A stretch of DNA of 64,000 nucleotides. It comes from Streptomonospora wellingtoniae (GTDB lineage: Bacteria > Actinomycetota > Actinomycetes > Streptosporangiales > Streptosporangiaceae). The notes beneath the pieces are model-generated. The model made no database searches, had not been told where the DNA came from, and worked only from the letters and a program-made list of their open reading frames with translations. The position numbers and the translations under genes are program-made. Below, in pieces: positions 41,244 to 53,957 of the stretch. The DNA lies in the NCBI RefSeq assembly GCF_031845375.1, contig NZ_JAVREK010000002.1, forward strand, positions 248,001-312,000. The letters are read 5' to 3'. Position 1 is the first letter of the stretch. Every line of letters starts with the position of its first letter.

Positions 41244-41909
41244 GTGTGTGCGCAACAGCGTGCCGAACGTGATTCGGGTGCATCCCCGGACGGAGCCGCC
41301 GATCCGCTCGGATCCGGCGCGCGCGCCCCTGCGGCTGCGCGGACCGTACTGGACGGCCCCGAGATCCAGCGGGCGCTGACCCGTATCGCCCACGAGATCC
41401 TGGAACGCACCAAGGGCGGCACCGACGTCACCCTGCTGGGCATCCCCTCGCGGGGCGTCCCGCTGGCCGAGCGCCTCGCCGAGCGCATCGAGCGCGTCGA
41501 GGGCCGCACCGTCCCCCGGGGCTCGCTGGACATCACCATGTACCGCGACGACCTGCGGCTGGCTCCCGCCCGCGCGCTGGGCCGCACCGAGATCCCGCCC
41601 GAAGGGATCGACGGCCGCCTGGTGGTCCTGGTCGACGACGTCCTGTTCTCGGGGCGCACCGTGCGCGCCGCGCTGGACGCCCTCAACGACCTCGGCCGCC
41701 CCCGCGCGGTGCAGCTGGCCATCCTCGTCGACCGCGGCCACCGCGAACTGCCCGTCCGCGCCGACTACGTCGGCAAGAACCTGCCCACCTCGCTGCGCGA
41801 GAACGTCACGGTGCAGCTGGAGGAGTCCGACGGGGCAGACGCCGTCCTGCTGGGCCCGGCGGACCGGCCCCGCCCGGGCGGCCGGAGCGGAGGGGCGGTG
41901 GAGGCCTGA
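41244..41909 (+). CDS. pyrR: Pyrimidine operon regulator / uracil phosphoribosyltransferase PyrR
   Basis: The 221-residue protein has a 30-residue non-conserved head, then the PyrR fold: RIAHEILERTKGGTDVTLLG, PRGSLDITMYRDDL and the PRPP loop LVVLVDDVLFSGRTVRAALD. It binds pyr mRNA in response to UMP and has weak UPRTase activity. The GTG start is 10 bases after the purine-rich site that overlaps the PyrR hairpin. Its TGA overlaps the pyrB ATG (TGATG). Confidence 0.93.
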   Translation: MCAQQRAERDSGASPDGAADPLGSGARAPAAARTVLDGPEIQRALTRIAHEILERTKGGTDVTLLGIPSRGVPLAERLAERIERVEGRTVPRGSLDITMYRDDLRLAPARALGRTEIPPEGIDGRLVVLVDDVLFSGRTVRAALDALNDLGRPRAVQLAILVDRGHRELPVRADYVGKNLPTSLRENVTVQLEESDGADAVLLGPADRPRPGGRSGGAVEA

Positions 41910-42817
41910 TGCGCCACCTGCTGTCCGCCGGCGACCTCTCCCGCGACGAGGCGCTGCTGGTGCTCGACACCGCCGCCGAGCTCGCCCAGGTCAGCGGCCG
42001 CTCGGTGAAGAAGCTGCCCACCCTGCGCGGGCGCACCGTGGTCAACCTCTTCTACGAGGACTCCACCCGCACCCGCACGTCCTTCGAGCTGGCGGCCAAG
42101 CGCCTCTCGGCCGACGTCGTCAACTTCTCCGCCAAGGGCTCCAGCGTCTCCAAGGGCGAGAGCCTCAAGGACACCGCGCTGACGCTGCAGGCCATGGGCG
42201 CCGACGGCGTCGTCGTACGCCACAGCGCCTCGGGGGCCGCCCACCGGCTGGCCGAGTGGGTCGACGGCGCCGTGCTCAACGCCGGCGACGGCACCCACGA
42301 GCACCCCACCCAGGCGCTGCTGGACGTCTACACCATGCGCGAGCGCATGGGCCGCCTCGACGGGCTGCGCGTGGCCGTCGTCGGCGACATCCTGCACAGC
42401 CGGGTGGCCAGGTCCAACGTGCTGCTGCTGCACACCCTGGGCGCCGAGGTCACCCTCGTCGCGCCGCCCACCCTGGTTCCGGTGTCGGTGCACACCTGGC
42501 CCTGCTCGGTTTCCTACGACCTCGACGCCGTGCTGCCCAAGAGCGACGTGGTCATGCTGCTGCGGGTGCAGGCCGAGCGCATGCACGACGCGTTCTTCCC
42601 CACCGCGCGCGAGTACAGCCGCCGCTACGGGCTCGACGGCGAGCGCTTCGCCCGCATGCAGGACGACGCCATCGTCATGCACCCGGGCCCCATGGTCCGC
42701 GGCATGGAGATCTCGGCCGAGGTCGCCGACTCCCCGCGCAGCACCGTCAACGAGCAGGTCGCCAACGGCGTCAGCGTGCGCATGGCCGTGCTCTACCTGC
42801 TCCTGGGCGGCTCCTAG
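41909..42817 (+). CDS. pyrB: Aspartate carbamoyltransferase catalytic chain
   Basis: The 302-residue enzyme joins carbamoyl phosphate and aspartate. It shows the carbamoyl-phosphate loop FYEDSTRTRTSFELAAKRL, VRHSASGAAHRLAEW, AGDGTHEHPTQALLDVYTMR, and VVGDILHSRVARSN, plus VMHPGPMVRGMEI. No regulatory pyrI is present. It overlaps pyrR by one base and precedes pyrC by 91 bases. Confidence 0.95.
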   Translation: MRHLLSAGDLSRDEALLVLDTAAELAQVSGRSVKKLPTLRGRTVVNLFYEDSTRTRTSFELAAKRLSADVVNFSAKGSSVSKGESLKDTALTLQAMGADGVVVRHSASGAAHRLAEWVDGAVLNAGDGTHEHPTQALLDVYTMRERMGRLDGLRVAVVGDILHSRVARSNVLLLHTLGAEVTLVAPPTLVPVSVHTWPCSVSYDLDAVLPKSDVVMLLRVQAERMHDAFFPTAREYSRRYGLDGERFARMQDDAIVMHPGPMVRGMEISAEVADSPRSTVNEQVANGVSVRMAVLYLLLGGS

Positions 42818-42908
42818 CGCGCACCGCCCCGGCCCCGCCGCGCCCGCCTGATCCCCGGGGCGGCGGCCGCGCCGCGCCCGCCCGCAACACGACCACCACA
42901 CAGAAGCG

Positions 42909-44216
42909 ATGGACCCTATGACCCAGAGCAGCGCCGCCCACCTGGTCCGCGGTGCCCGGATCGCCGGGGGGGACCCGGTCGACATCCTCATTCGCGACGG
43001 CACGATCGCCGAGACCGGCACCGGTCTCAGCGCCGCCGGCGCCGCCGTGGTCGACGCCGAAGGGCTCATCGCCCTGCCCGGCCTCGTCGACCTCCACACC
43101 CACCTGCGCGAACCCGGCCGCGAGGACGCCGAGACCGTGGCCAGCGGCGCCCGGGCCGCCGCGGCCGGCGGCTACACCGCCGTGCACGCCATGGCCAACA
43201 CCGACCCCGTCGCCGACACCGCCGGGGTGGTCGAGCAGGTCTGGCGGCTGGGCCGCGAGTCCGGGCACTGCGACGTCCAGCCCGTCGGCGCGGTCACCCG
43301 GAACCTGGGCGGCGTCCAGCTCGCCGAACTGGGCGCCATGGCCGACTCCGCTGCGGCGGTGCGCGTGTTCTCCGACGACGGCAGCTGCGTCTCCGACGCG
43401 CTGCTGATGCGCCGCGCCCTGGAGTACGTCAAGGCCTTCGACGGCGTCGTCGCCCAGCACGCTCAGGAGCCCCGGCTCACCGAGAACGCCCAGATGAACG
43501 AGGGCGTGGTCAGCGACCGGCTGGGCCTGGCCGGCTGGCCGGCCGTGGCCGAGGAGGCGGTCATCGCCCGCGACTGCCTGCTCACCGAGCATGTCGGCTC
43601 GCGACTGCACGTCTGCCACGTCTCGACCAAGGGCTCGGTGGAGATCATCCGCTGGGCCAAGGAGCGCGGCTGCGACGTCACCGCCGAGGTCACCCCGCAC
43701 CACCTCCTGCTCATCGACGACCTCGCCGAGAGCTACGACCCCGTCTACAAGGTCAACCCGCCACTGCGCACCGCCGAGGACGTGCGGGCGCTGCGGGAGG
43801 GCTTGGCCGACGGCACCGTCGACTGCGTGGCCACCGACCACGCGCCCCACCCGGCCGAGGCCAAGGAGACCGAGTGGGCCACGGCGGCGATGGGCATGCT
43901 CGGCTTGGAGACCGCCCTGTCGGTGGTGCAGCACACCATGGTCGACACCGGGCTGCTCGACTGGGCCGCGCTGGCCCGGCGGATGTCGGCCGAACCGGCT
44001 CGCATCGGACGTCTCGCAGGTCACGGTCGCCCGATCGCCCCCGGCGAGCCCGCCAACGTTACGCTGTATGACGCGGACACCGCCTCGGACATCGATCCGG
44101 CGGCCCTGGCCTCCAAGAGCGCGAACACCCCCTACCGGGGTATGCGCCTGCCCGGCCGCATCCAGGCGACGTTCCTGCGCGGCGTCCCCACGGTCCTCGA
44201 TGGGAAGATCCAGTGA
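42909..44216 (+). CDS. pyrC: Dihydroorotase
   Basis: The 435-residue zinc amidohydrolase (class I) closes carbamoyl aspartate to dihydroorotate. Metal ligands are visible in LVDLHTHLREPGRED (HxH), the QHAQEPRL and HVCHVSTKGSVEII His residues, and CVATDHAPH (Asp). ATG 42918 three codons in is an alternative start. The stop overlaps carA as GTGA; the small membrane-protein gene that sits between pyrC and carA in mycobacteria is absent. Confidence 0.93.
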   Translation: MDPMTQSSAAHLVRGARIAGGDPVDILIRDGTIAETGTGLSAAGAAVVDAEGLIALPGLVDLHTHLREPGREDAETVASGARAAAAGGYTAVHAMANTDPVADTAGVVEQVWRLGRESGHCDVQPVGAVTRNLGGVQLAELGAMADSAAAVRVFSDDGSCVSDALLMRRALEYVKAFDGVVAQHAQEPRLTENAQMNEGVVSDRLGLAGWPAVAEEAVIARDCLLTEHVGSRLHVCHVSTKGSVEIIRWAKERGCDVTAEVTPHHLLLIDDLAESYDPVYKVNPPLRTAEDVRALREGLADGTVDCVATDHAPHPAEAKETEWATAAMGMLGLETALSVVQHTMVDTGLLDWAALARRMSAEPARIGRLAGHGRPIAPGEPANVTLYDADTASDIDPAALASKSANTPYRGMRLPGRIQATFLRGVPTVLDGKIQ

Positions 44217-45397
44217 ATCCACACGCAGCAGCCGGCGGCGCCGCCCCCGCGGTCCTCGTCCTGGAGGACGGGCGCGCGTTCCACGGCAGGTCCTTCGGCG
44301 CACAGGGCGAGACCCTCGGCGAGGTCGTCTTCAACACCGGGATGACCGGATACCAGGAGACCCTCACCGACCCCTCGTACCACCGACAGATCGTCGTGAT
44401 GACCGCCCCGCACATCGGCAACACCGGCGTCAACGACGACGACCCCGAGTCCGGCCGGATCTGGGTCTCGGGCTACGTGGTGCGCGAGCCCGCCCGCGTC
44501 TCCTCCAACTGGCGCGCCGAGCGCACCCTGGAGGAGGAGCTGGTCCGCCAGGACGTGGTGGGCATCGCCCTGGACGGAACCCGCGCCCTGACCCGCCACC
44601 TGCGCGACCGCGGCGCCATGCGCGCGGCCATCAGCACCGTCGAGACCGACCCCGAGCGGCTGCGCGAGCGCGTACTGGCCAGTCCGCAGATGGCCGGGGC
44701 CGACCTGGCGGGCGAGGTCGCCACCGACGAGCCCTACACGGTCCGCCCGCCCGAGGGCGTGGCCGCCCGCTTCCGCGTCGCGGCCGTGGATCTGGGCATC
44801 AAGGCGATGACCCCCCAGCGCCTCGCCGAGCGCGGCTGCGAGGTCACGGTCCTGCCGGGCGGGGCCACCGCCGAGGAGATCCTGGCCCTGGAGCCCGACG
44901 GCGTCTTCTTCAGCAACGGCCCGGGCGACCCGGCCACCGCCGACGCGCCGGTGGACGCGATGCGCGGCGTCCTGGAGTCCGGCACGCCGCTGTTCGGCAT
45001 CTGCTTCGGCAACCAGATCCTGGGACGCGCCCTGGACCTGGGCACCTTCAAGCTGAGGTTCGGCCACCGCGGCGTGAACCAGCCGGTGCAGGACGTGCAC
45101 ACCAAGCGGGTCTACATCACCAGCCACAACCACGGCTTCGCCGTCGACGCTCCGGCGGAGGGACCGTTCGCGACCCCCTACGGCCGCGCGGAGGTCAGCC
45201 ACGTCGACCTCAACGACGGCGTCGTCGAGGGCCTGCGGCTGCTCGACCGGCCCGCGTTCAGCGTCCAGTACCACCCCGAGGCCGCCGCCGGACCGCACGA
45301 CGCCGCCGAGCACTTCGACGCCTTCTGCGACCTCATGGCCGCCTCCACCGATCCGTCCAGCAGCTCCGGCCGGTCGGCCGAGCCCGCCCAGTCGTAA
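44213..45397 (+). CDS. carA: Carbamoyl phosphate synthase small subunit
   Basis: The 394-residue glutaminase subunit has the N-terminal VLVLEDGRAFHGRSFGAQGE and MTGYQETLTDPSY, and the class I amidotransferase triad: Cys in PLFGICFGNQILG, and His-Glu in VQYHPEAAAGP. It channels ammonia to CarB. The start overlaps the pyrC stop by 4 bp. Confidence 0.95.
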   Translation: MNPHAAAGGAAPAVLVLEDGRAFHGRSFGAQGETLGEVVFNTGMTGYQETLTDPSYHRQIVVMTAPHIGNTGVNDDDPESGRIWVSGYVVREPARVSSNWRAERTLEEELVRQDVVGIALDGTRALTRHLRDRGAMRAAISTVETDPERLRERVLASPQMAGADLAGEVATDEPYTVRPPEGVAARFRVAAVDLGIKAMTPQRLAERGCEVTVLPGGATAEEILALEPDGVFFSNGPGDPATADAPVDAMRGVLESGTPLFGICFGNQILGRALDLGTFKLRFGHRGVNQPVQDVHTKRVYITSHNHGFAVDAPAEGPFATPYGRAEVSHVDLNDGVVEGLRLLDRPAFSVQYHPEAAAGPHDAAEHFDAFCDLMAASTDPSSSSGRSAEPAQS

Positions 45398-45412
45398 GCC
45401 GGGGGACCGCAC

Positions 45413-48712
<3,300 letters not shown>

Positions 48713-48736
48713 GCGCGCGTGTGAGTGGGCGTCGAG

Positions 48737-48759
48737 GCGGCCGGGCATCGCCCGGCCGC
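48737..48759 (+). other. Intra-operon hairpin between carB and pyrK
   Basis: GCGGCCGGGC (48737-48746) pairs with GCCCGGCCGC (48750-48759) over a three-base loop, in the 126-base carB-pyrK gap. It may trim or partly terminate the message. Confidence 0.35.
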
Positions 48760-48838
48760 GACGGGGGCGGCCGGTAGGCGGCCGGGCGCGGGGCCGGGGC
48801 AGGCCGCGCAGCCGAGCGGATCGAGGCGGGGCAGCCGA

Positions 48839-49738
48839 GTGAGTGACAGCGGGCCGGTCCAGACGCGCAGCTCCGTGCTGACCGTGCGCCGCGTCGACGC
48901 CTACCACGCCATCACGGTCGTGGCGCCCCAGATCGCCGAGCGGTTCCGCTCCGGGCAGTTCCTCTCGGTGGGCGTGGGCGGTGAGCACTCCGGCATGCTG
49001 CTGCGCCGCCCCTTCGCCGTCCACGACGTCAAGCCCGACTACGGCGGCACCGTGGAGTTCCTCTTCGCGGTGCGCGGGCCCGGGACGGCCTGGCTGGCCG
49101 AGCGGCGCTCGCGCGACCTCATCGACGTCGTCGGGCCGCTGGGCCGACCGTTCCCCCTGCCGCGCGATCCGGTCAACTGCGTGCTGGTCGGCGGCGGATC
49201 CGGCGCGGCCCCGCTGTTCCCGCTGGCGCACGCGCTGCGCCGGCGGGGCTGCCGCGTGGACTTCGTGCTCGGCGCCGCGTCGGCGGACCGGGTCTTCAGC
49301 GCGATCAGCGCCCGCCGCGTCGCCGAGACAGCCACCTTCACCACCGACGACGGCTCCTTCGGCGTGCGCGGCCGCGTCACCGACGCGCTCGATCGGGTGG
49401 TGGCCGACGCGCGCTCCGACGTGATCTACGCTTGCGGGCCGATGCCGATGCTGGGCCGGGTCGCCGCGGCCGCCGCCCGCATGGACATCCCCGCGCAGGT
49501 GGCGGTGGAGGAGGCGATGGCCTGCGGCACCGGCGTGTGCATGAGCTGCGTCGTCCCGGTGGTCGGCGAGGACGGCATCACCCGCATGGCGCGCGCCTGC
49601 GTAGACGGGCCGGTCTTCCGCGGCGAACGGGTGCGCTTCGACGACGTGGGCACCATCCCCTTCGACGCGCTGGGCGCGCCCGGCTGGAAGGCCCGCGGCG
49701 AGGACGCGGGCGGGGCCGCCGAACGGGAGGCCGGCTGA
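48839..49738 (+). CDS. pyrK: Dihydroorotate dehydrogenase electron-transfer subunit
   Basis: The 299-residue protein is a ferredoxin-reductase-like subunit: FAD contact LLRRPFAVHD, pyridine-nucleotide fold NCVLVGGGSGAAPLFPLA, and the [2Fe-2S] cluster Cys set in EEAMACGTGVCMSCVVPV plus ARACVDGPVF. It passes electrons from the PyrD FMN to NAD. GTG 48839 (MSDSGPVQTR) is the best start. It is followed two bases later by pyrD, giving a class 1B enzyme rather than the quinone-linked class 2 form typical of mycobacteria. Confidence 0.9.
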   Translation: MSDSGPVQTRSSVLTVRRVDAYHAITVVAPQIAERFRSGQFLSVGVGGEHSGMLLRRPFAVHDVKPDYGGTVEFLFAVRGPGTAWLAERRSRDLIDVVGPLGRPFPLPRDPVNCVLVGGGSGAAPLFPLAHALRRRGCRVDFVLGAASADRVFSAISARRVAETATFTTDDGSFGVRGRVTDALDRVVADARSDVIYACGPMPMLGRVAAAAARMDIPAQVAVEEAMACGTGVCMSCVVPVVGEDGITRMARACVDGPVFRGERVRFDDVGTIPFDALGAPGWKARGEDAGGAAEREAG

Positions 49739-49740
49739 GC

Positions 49741-50688
49741 GTGAACCCCGACATGCGCGTCCGCCTGGCCGGACTGGAGCTGGCCAACCCGGTCATCGCG
49801 GCGGCCGGCTGCGCCGGAACCGGGCGCGAGCTCGCCCGCTTCTACGACATCGCGCGGCTGGGCGCCCTGGCGACCAAGTCGGTGATGCTGGAGCCGCGGG
49901 CCGGGCGCCCCGCCCCGCGGGTCGCCGAGACCCCCTCGGGCATGCTCAGCGCGATCGGCCTGCAGGGACCGGGCATCGAGGTGTTCCTCCAGCGCGACCT
50001 GCCGTGGCTGCGCTCGCGCGGCTGCACCACCGTGGCCTCCGTGGCCGGATCGGGCGCCGACGAGTACGCCGCGCTCGCCGCGCGGCTGACCGCCGAGGCG
50101 GGCGTGTCGATGCTCGAAGTCAACCTCTCGTGCGCCAACCCCGCCGGCCACGGGCGCGACTTCGCCGACGACCCCGCCGAGGCGGCCCGCGTGGTCGCGG
50201 CCGTGCGCGGCTCCGCCGAGCCGGAGCTGCCCGTCTTCGCCAAGCTTGCCGCCGACGTGCCCGACCCGGTGGCCCTCGCCGGCGCCTGCGTGGACGCGGG
50301 CGCCGACGGACTGAGCATGGTCAACTGCCTGCGCGGCATGGCGATCGACCCCGCCACCCTGCGGCCGGTGGTGGCCGGGGGCGTGGGCGGCGTCTCGGGG
50401 CCGGCGATCCGCCCCATCGCCGTGGGCTGCGTCTACCGCGTGCGCGCAGCGCTGCCGGACGTGCCCATCATCGGGACGGGCGGTGTGCGCACCGGCGCCG
50501 ACGCGCTGGAGTTCCTGGCCGCGGGCGCCTCGGCGGTGGGCGCGGGCACCGTGAACTTCGCCGATCCCTCCGCGTGCGTGCGCATCCTGCGCGAGCTGGC
50601 GGAGCTGCTGGAGGAGCGTGGTGCGGATCGGGTGACCGACGTCGTCGGCGCCGCGCACCGGCCGTTGGGAACCGTGCAGGGACGATGA
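49741..50688 (+). CDS. pyrD: Dihydroorotate dehydrogenase, class 1B catalytic subunit
   Basis: The 315-residue FMN TIM barrel oxidises dihydroorotate to orotate. It has ANPVIAAAGCAGTGRELARF, LEVNLSCANPAGHGRDFADD with the class 1 catalytic Cys, FAKLAADVPDPVALA, GGVGGVSGPAIRPIAVG and PIIGTGGVRTGADALEFLAAG. GGGAGG precedes GTG 49741. With PyrK it forms the NAD-dependent heterotetramer. Confidence 0.93.
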   Translation: MNPDMRVRLAGLELANPVIAAAGCAGTGRELARFYDIARLGALATKSVMLEPRAGRPAPRVAETPSGMLSAIGLQGPGIEVFLQRDLPWLRSRGCTTVASVAGSGADEYAALAARLTAEAGVSMLEVNLSCANPAGHGRDFADDPAEAARVVAAVRGSAEPELPVFAKLAADVPDPVALAGACVDAGADGLSMVNCLRGMAIDPATLRPVVAGGVGGVSGPAIRPIAVGCVYRVRAALPDVPIIGTGGVRTGADALEFLAAGASAVGAGTVNFADPSACVRILRELAELLEERGADRVTDVVGAAHRPLGTVQGR

Positions 50689-50980
50689 CCGCAAAACCGC
50701 TCAGATCGCCTCCAGGTGCCCAAAGTACCCGGGGTTGCTTCCGCCCTACCCTCGGGTACGGAACGTCGCGCTGCGGTCGTCTCAGCGGCGCCGACGCACA
50801 TCTCGCGGTGAACATGCATGAACCGGCCGCACGGGGGAACCGCTCGGGGCAGCGCGCCGGCGTTGACCGGCCGGCCGCATGCGTCCCACCGCGCGGGCAC
50901 CGCGCGGGCCGTCCCGGCTCCGCGGCTGGCCGCACGCCCTGAACCGTTTGACCACCCCAGCGAGCCGAAGGAGAACCACC

Positions 50981-51682
<702 letters not shown>

Positions 51683-51892
51683 TTCCGCCGTGCGTCGCTC
51701 GTCCCGCCTGTGGACACGATGACCGGTTACGGCCATTTCGTGACAGCAGAAAGTTCACGCCCGAAACTTGTCTGAGGCGGCACGGCCATGACCTGCGGGG
51801 TCGAGGACCGAGTCCGGTCGCGGTACGGTTGAACCGAATCTCAACCGGGCCGAAAGTCCTGATTTTCCTGCCTCTGTGCAATCAAACAATTA

Positions 51893-51910
51893 CAAAGAGT
51901 AATTACTTTG
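51893..51910. promoter_or_regulatory. AT-rich imperfect palindrome upstream of mihF
   Basis: CAAAGAGTAATTACTTTG is a near-palindrome (GTAATTAC core, CAAAG/TTTG arms, one extra A). It lies 31 bp before the predicted -35, an activator- or repressor-type position; the ligand protein is unknown. mIHF itself is a candidate for autoregulation. Confidence 0.35.
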
Positions 51911-51940
51911 ATGAAATGGCGCCTGAAAGGCGACTTTGCG

Positions 51941-51970
51941 TTGCCGAACGGGGTCGGAACCTACTAACTT
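51941..51970 (+). promoter_or_regulatory. Predicted mihF promoter
   Basis: TTGCCG and TAACTT are 18 bases apart; the start would be about 45 bases before GTG 52020. Confidence 0.45.
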
Positions 51971-52019
51971 GCGCAGGCGTCCGCCCTCTACAAACGAGAG
52001 AAAACCGAGGTGACCCGGC

Positions 52020-52340
52020 GTGGCCCTTCCTCCCCTCACACCCGAACAGCGCGCCGCGGCTCTGGAGAAAGCCGCTAAGGCCAGAAAAGAGCGCGCGGAA
52101 GTCAAGAACCGCCTGAAGCACGGCGGCGTGTCGCTGTCCGAGGTGCTCGCTGACGGACAGACGGACGACGTCATCGGCAAGATGAAGGTCTCGGCTCTGC
52201 TCGAATCCCTCCCGGGCGTCGGCAAAGTCCGCGCCAAGCAGATCATGGAGCGGCTGAACATCGCCGAGTCCCGCCGAGTCCGCGGGCTGGGCGCCAACCA
52301 GCGTTCGGCTCTGGAGCGCGAATTCGGCGGAGCCGAGTAG
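52020..52340 (+). CDS. mihF: Mycobacterial-type integration host factor
   Basis: The 106-residue protein matches actinobacterial IHF (mIHF/sIHF): LPPLTPEQRAAALEKAAKAR, then RLKHGGVSLSEVL and the helix-two-turns-helix DNA-binding segment VSALLESLPGVGKVRAKQIM, ending AESRRVRGLGANQR. It is unrelated to HU-type IHF and bends or compacts the nucleoid. Its place before gmk and rpoZ is conserved in actinobacteria. GTG 52020 follows GAGGTG. Confidence 0.95.
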   Translation: MALPPLTPEQRAAALEKAAKARKERAEVKNRLKHGGVSLSEVLADGQTDDVIGKMKVSALLESLPGVGKVRAKQIMERLNIAESRRVRGLGANQRSALEREFGGAE

Positions 52341-52715
52341 CGCTCGAAGGCGGATGTGCCGTTTTTCACGACGGATTGAGGCCGCTCGCACCAGTGCGGG
52401 GCAGGCCTGAGCGCGACCGCCGGTGCCCCACCGCCGCAGCCCCGCGGCGGCGGCGCCGGCGGCGCGCCGAACCGCCGCACCGCCCCGTTCCAGGGCGGCC
52501 GCGTCATCGGCGCAGCGGCCGGACCGCGGTCGGCGCGGTGGTATAAAAGACCAATCGCCACCGGCGCCGCCGGACGGCGCCCCGCCCGCGCCGCGAGCGC
52601 AGGGCAGGCCGGGCGCGGTGAGTCGGCGGCGATCAGCGCCGAACCCGCCCGCACCCGTCGGGGCCGCCGTCGGCCGCGACGCGGTCGGCCCTCCTGTCGA
52701 GAGTTAGATCCGCAC
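52341..52715. other. gmk upstream region
   Basis: No gene is seen. An unusually good -10, TATAAA (52542-52547), is preceded by TGG (extended -10 type) and would give a 165-base leader for gmk. No good -35 is present. The rest is GC-rich with Arg/Pro-like repeats only. Confidence 0.45.
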
Positions 52716-53348
52716 GTGTCCTACGACTCCGCCTCCGCCTCCCGTGCCGAGGGAGGCCGGCGCTCCGGCCGGGCGCAGCGGCTCACCGTCCTGTCCGGCC
52801 CTTCGGGGGTCGGTAAGAGCACGGTCGTCCGCGAACTCCGGGCCGAGCACCCCGAGGTGTGGCTGTCGGTCTCGGTGACCACCCGCGCACCCCGGCCCGG
52901 CGAGACCGACGGCGTGGAGTACCACTTCACCGACGACGCCGGGTTCGACGCGATGATCGCCGCCGGGGAGCTTCTGGAGTGGGCGCAGTTCGCGGGCAAC
53001 CGCTACGGCACCCCGCGTGCCCCTGTCGAGGAGCGCCTGCGGGGCGGCCGGCCCGTGCTGCTGGAGATCGACCTGCAGGGTGCCCGCCAGGTGCGCGAGA
53101 CCATGGCCGAGGCGCTCCAGGTGTTCCTCGCCCCCCCTTCGTGGGAGGAGCTGGTGCGCCGGCTGACCGGGCGCGGCACCGAGCCGCCGGAGGTCGTCCA
53201 GCGCCGCCTCGACACCGCCCGGGTCGAGCTCGCGGCGGAGAAGGAGTTCGACACCACCCTCGTCAACACCTCCGTCGACGAGGTGCGCGAGAGGCTGCTG
53301 GCCCTGATCGGCGTCCGCGGCGACGCCGCCCCGGGAGCGCCCGCCTAG
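52716..53348 (+). CDS. gmk: Guanylate kinase
   Basis: The 210-residue kinase converts GMP to GDP. It has the P-loop TVLSGPSGVGKSTVVREL, GMP-binding SVSVTTRAPRPGETDGVEYHF, LEWAQFAGNRYGTP and LLEIDLQGARQVRE. An N-terminal 20-residue Ser/Arg-rich extension precedes the core. GTG 52716 has only a weak ribosome binding site. Repeat copy 4 follows 52 bp after the stop. Confidence 0.94.
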   Translation: MSYDSASASRAEGGRRSGRAQRLTVLSGPSGVGKSTVVRELRAEHPEVWLSVSVTTRAPRPGETDGVEYHFTDDAGFDAMIAAGELLEWAQFAGNRYGTPRAPVEERLRGGRPVLLEIDLQGARQVRETMAEALQVFLAPPSWEELVRRLTGRGTEPPEVVQRRLDTARVELAAEKEFDTTLVNTSVDEVRERLLALIGVRGDAAPGAPA

Positions 53349-53400
53349 CAGACTGTTGGGCAACCGCATGATCACCGGTCCGCGGGCCCCAACCCCCGTT

Positions 53401-53455
53401 GATCTTGTAGCTATCGTGAACTAAAACGATTTCCAGTGACGATAGCTACAAGATC
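53401..53455. repeat. Nested palindromic repeat, copy 4
   Basis: Arms GATCTTGTAGC (53401-53411) and GCTACAAGATC (53445-53455) are perfect, with outer extension AACCCCCGTT on the left (53391-53400) and AACGG on the right. The inner left arm reads ATCGTGAACTAAAACG. It lies between gmk and rpoZ. Confidence 0.9.
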
Positions 53456-53511
53456 AACGGTGATATCTCCACGGTAGCCGCGCGGCGGCCGGAGCGGCGC
53501 CCGCAGTCGAC

Positions 53512-53517
53512 TATCCT
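53512..53517 (+). promoter_or_regulatory. -10 element of rpoZ
   Basis: TATCCT lies 63 bases before GTG 53580, downstream of repeat copy 4, so rpoZ can be transcribed independently of gmk. Confidence 0.4.
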
Positions 53518-53579
53518 TGAGGCCGAGTCAGAATCCGCAGGTCCCGGCAGGGGCCGTCCGACCCTCCAGGGGGACGCAC

Positions 53580-53846
53580 GTGGCAGGCACCGAGCCCGTC
53601 GCCGAAGGCATCACCAACCCGCCGATCGACGACCTCCTCGAATGCGTCGAGAGCAAGTACAGCCTGGTCACCATGAGCGCCAAGCGCGCCCGCCAGATCA
53701 ACGCCTACTACGCCCAGCTCGGCGAAGGGCTGCTGGAGTACGTGGGTCCGCTGGTCGAGACCCAGGTCCAGGAGAAGGCCCTGTCCATCGCCCTGCGCGA
53801 GGTCAAGAGCGGCCTGCTCACCGCCGAGCCCTACGAGGGCGCCTGA
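53580..53846 (+). CDS. rpoZ: RNA polymerase omega subunit
   Basis: The 88-residue protein has the omega signature: NPPIDDLLECVESKYSLVTM, SAKRARQINAYYAQLGEGLL and a C-terminal ALSIALREVKSGLLTAEP. It helps assemble beta' into RNA polymerase. GTG 53580 follows AGGGGGA. It is in the usual gmk-rpoZ-coaBC-metK order. Confidence 0.94.
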   Translation: MAGTEPVAEGITNPPIDDLLECVESKYSLVTMSAKRARQINAYYAQLGEGLLEYVGPLVETQVQEKALSIALREVKSGLLTAEPYEGA

Positions 53847-53859
53847 CCCTTCCCCCGGG

Positions 53860-53904
53860 CGTGTTCCGCCGCCGCCCGCACAGGCGGGGCGCTCGCGGAA
53901 CACG
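53860..53904. terminator. Hairpin after rpoZ
   Basis: CGTGTTCCGC (53860-53869) pairs with GCGGAACACG (53895-53904); an inner CCGCC/GGCGG stem is possible. Confidence 0.45.
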
Positions 53905-53957
53905 GTCCGGCCGGGGCGGCCCGCCCGGCGCGCGGCCGCATCTGCTGGGATCTCCTG

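Larger units (their letters stand above)
51683..52019. other. mihF upstream region with AT-rich island
   Basis: No gene is seen. The stretch 51878-51920 is strikingly AT-rich for this genome and contains an imperfect palindrome (51893-51910). A promoter TTGCCG (51941-51946) with TAACTT (51965-51970) at 18-base spacing follows. Confidence 0.5.
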
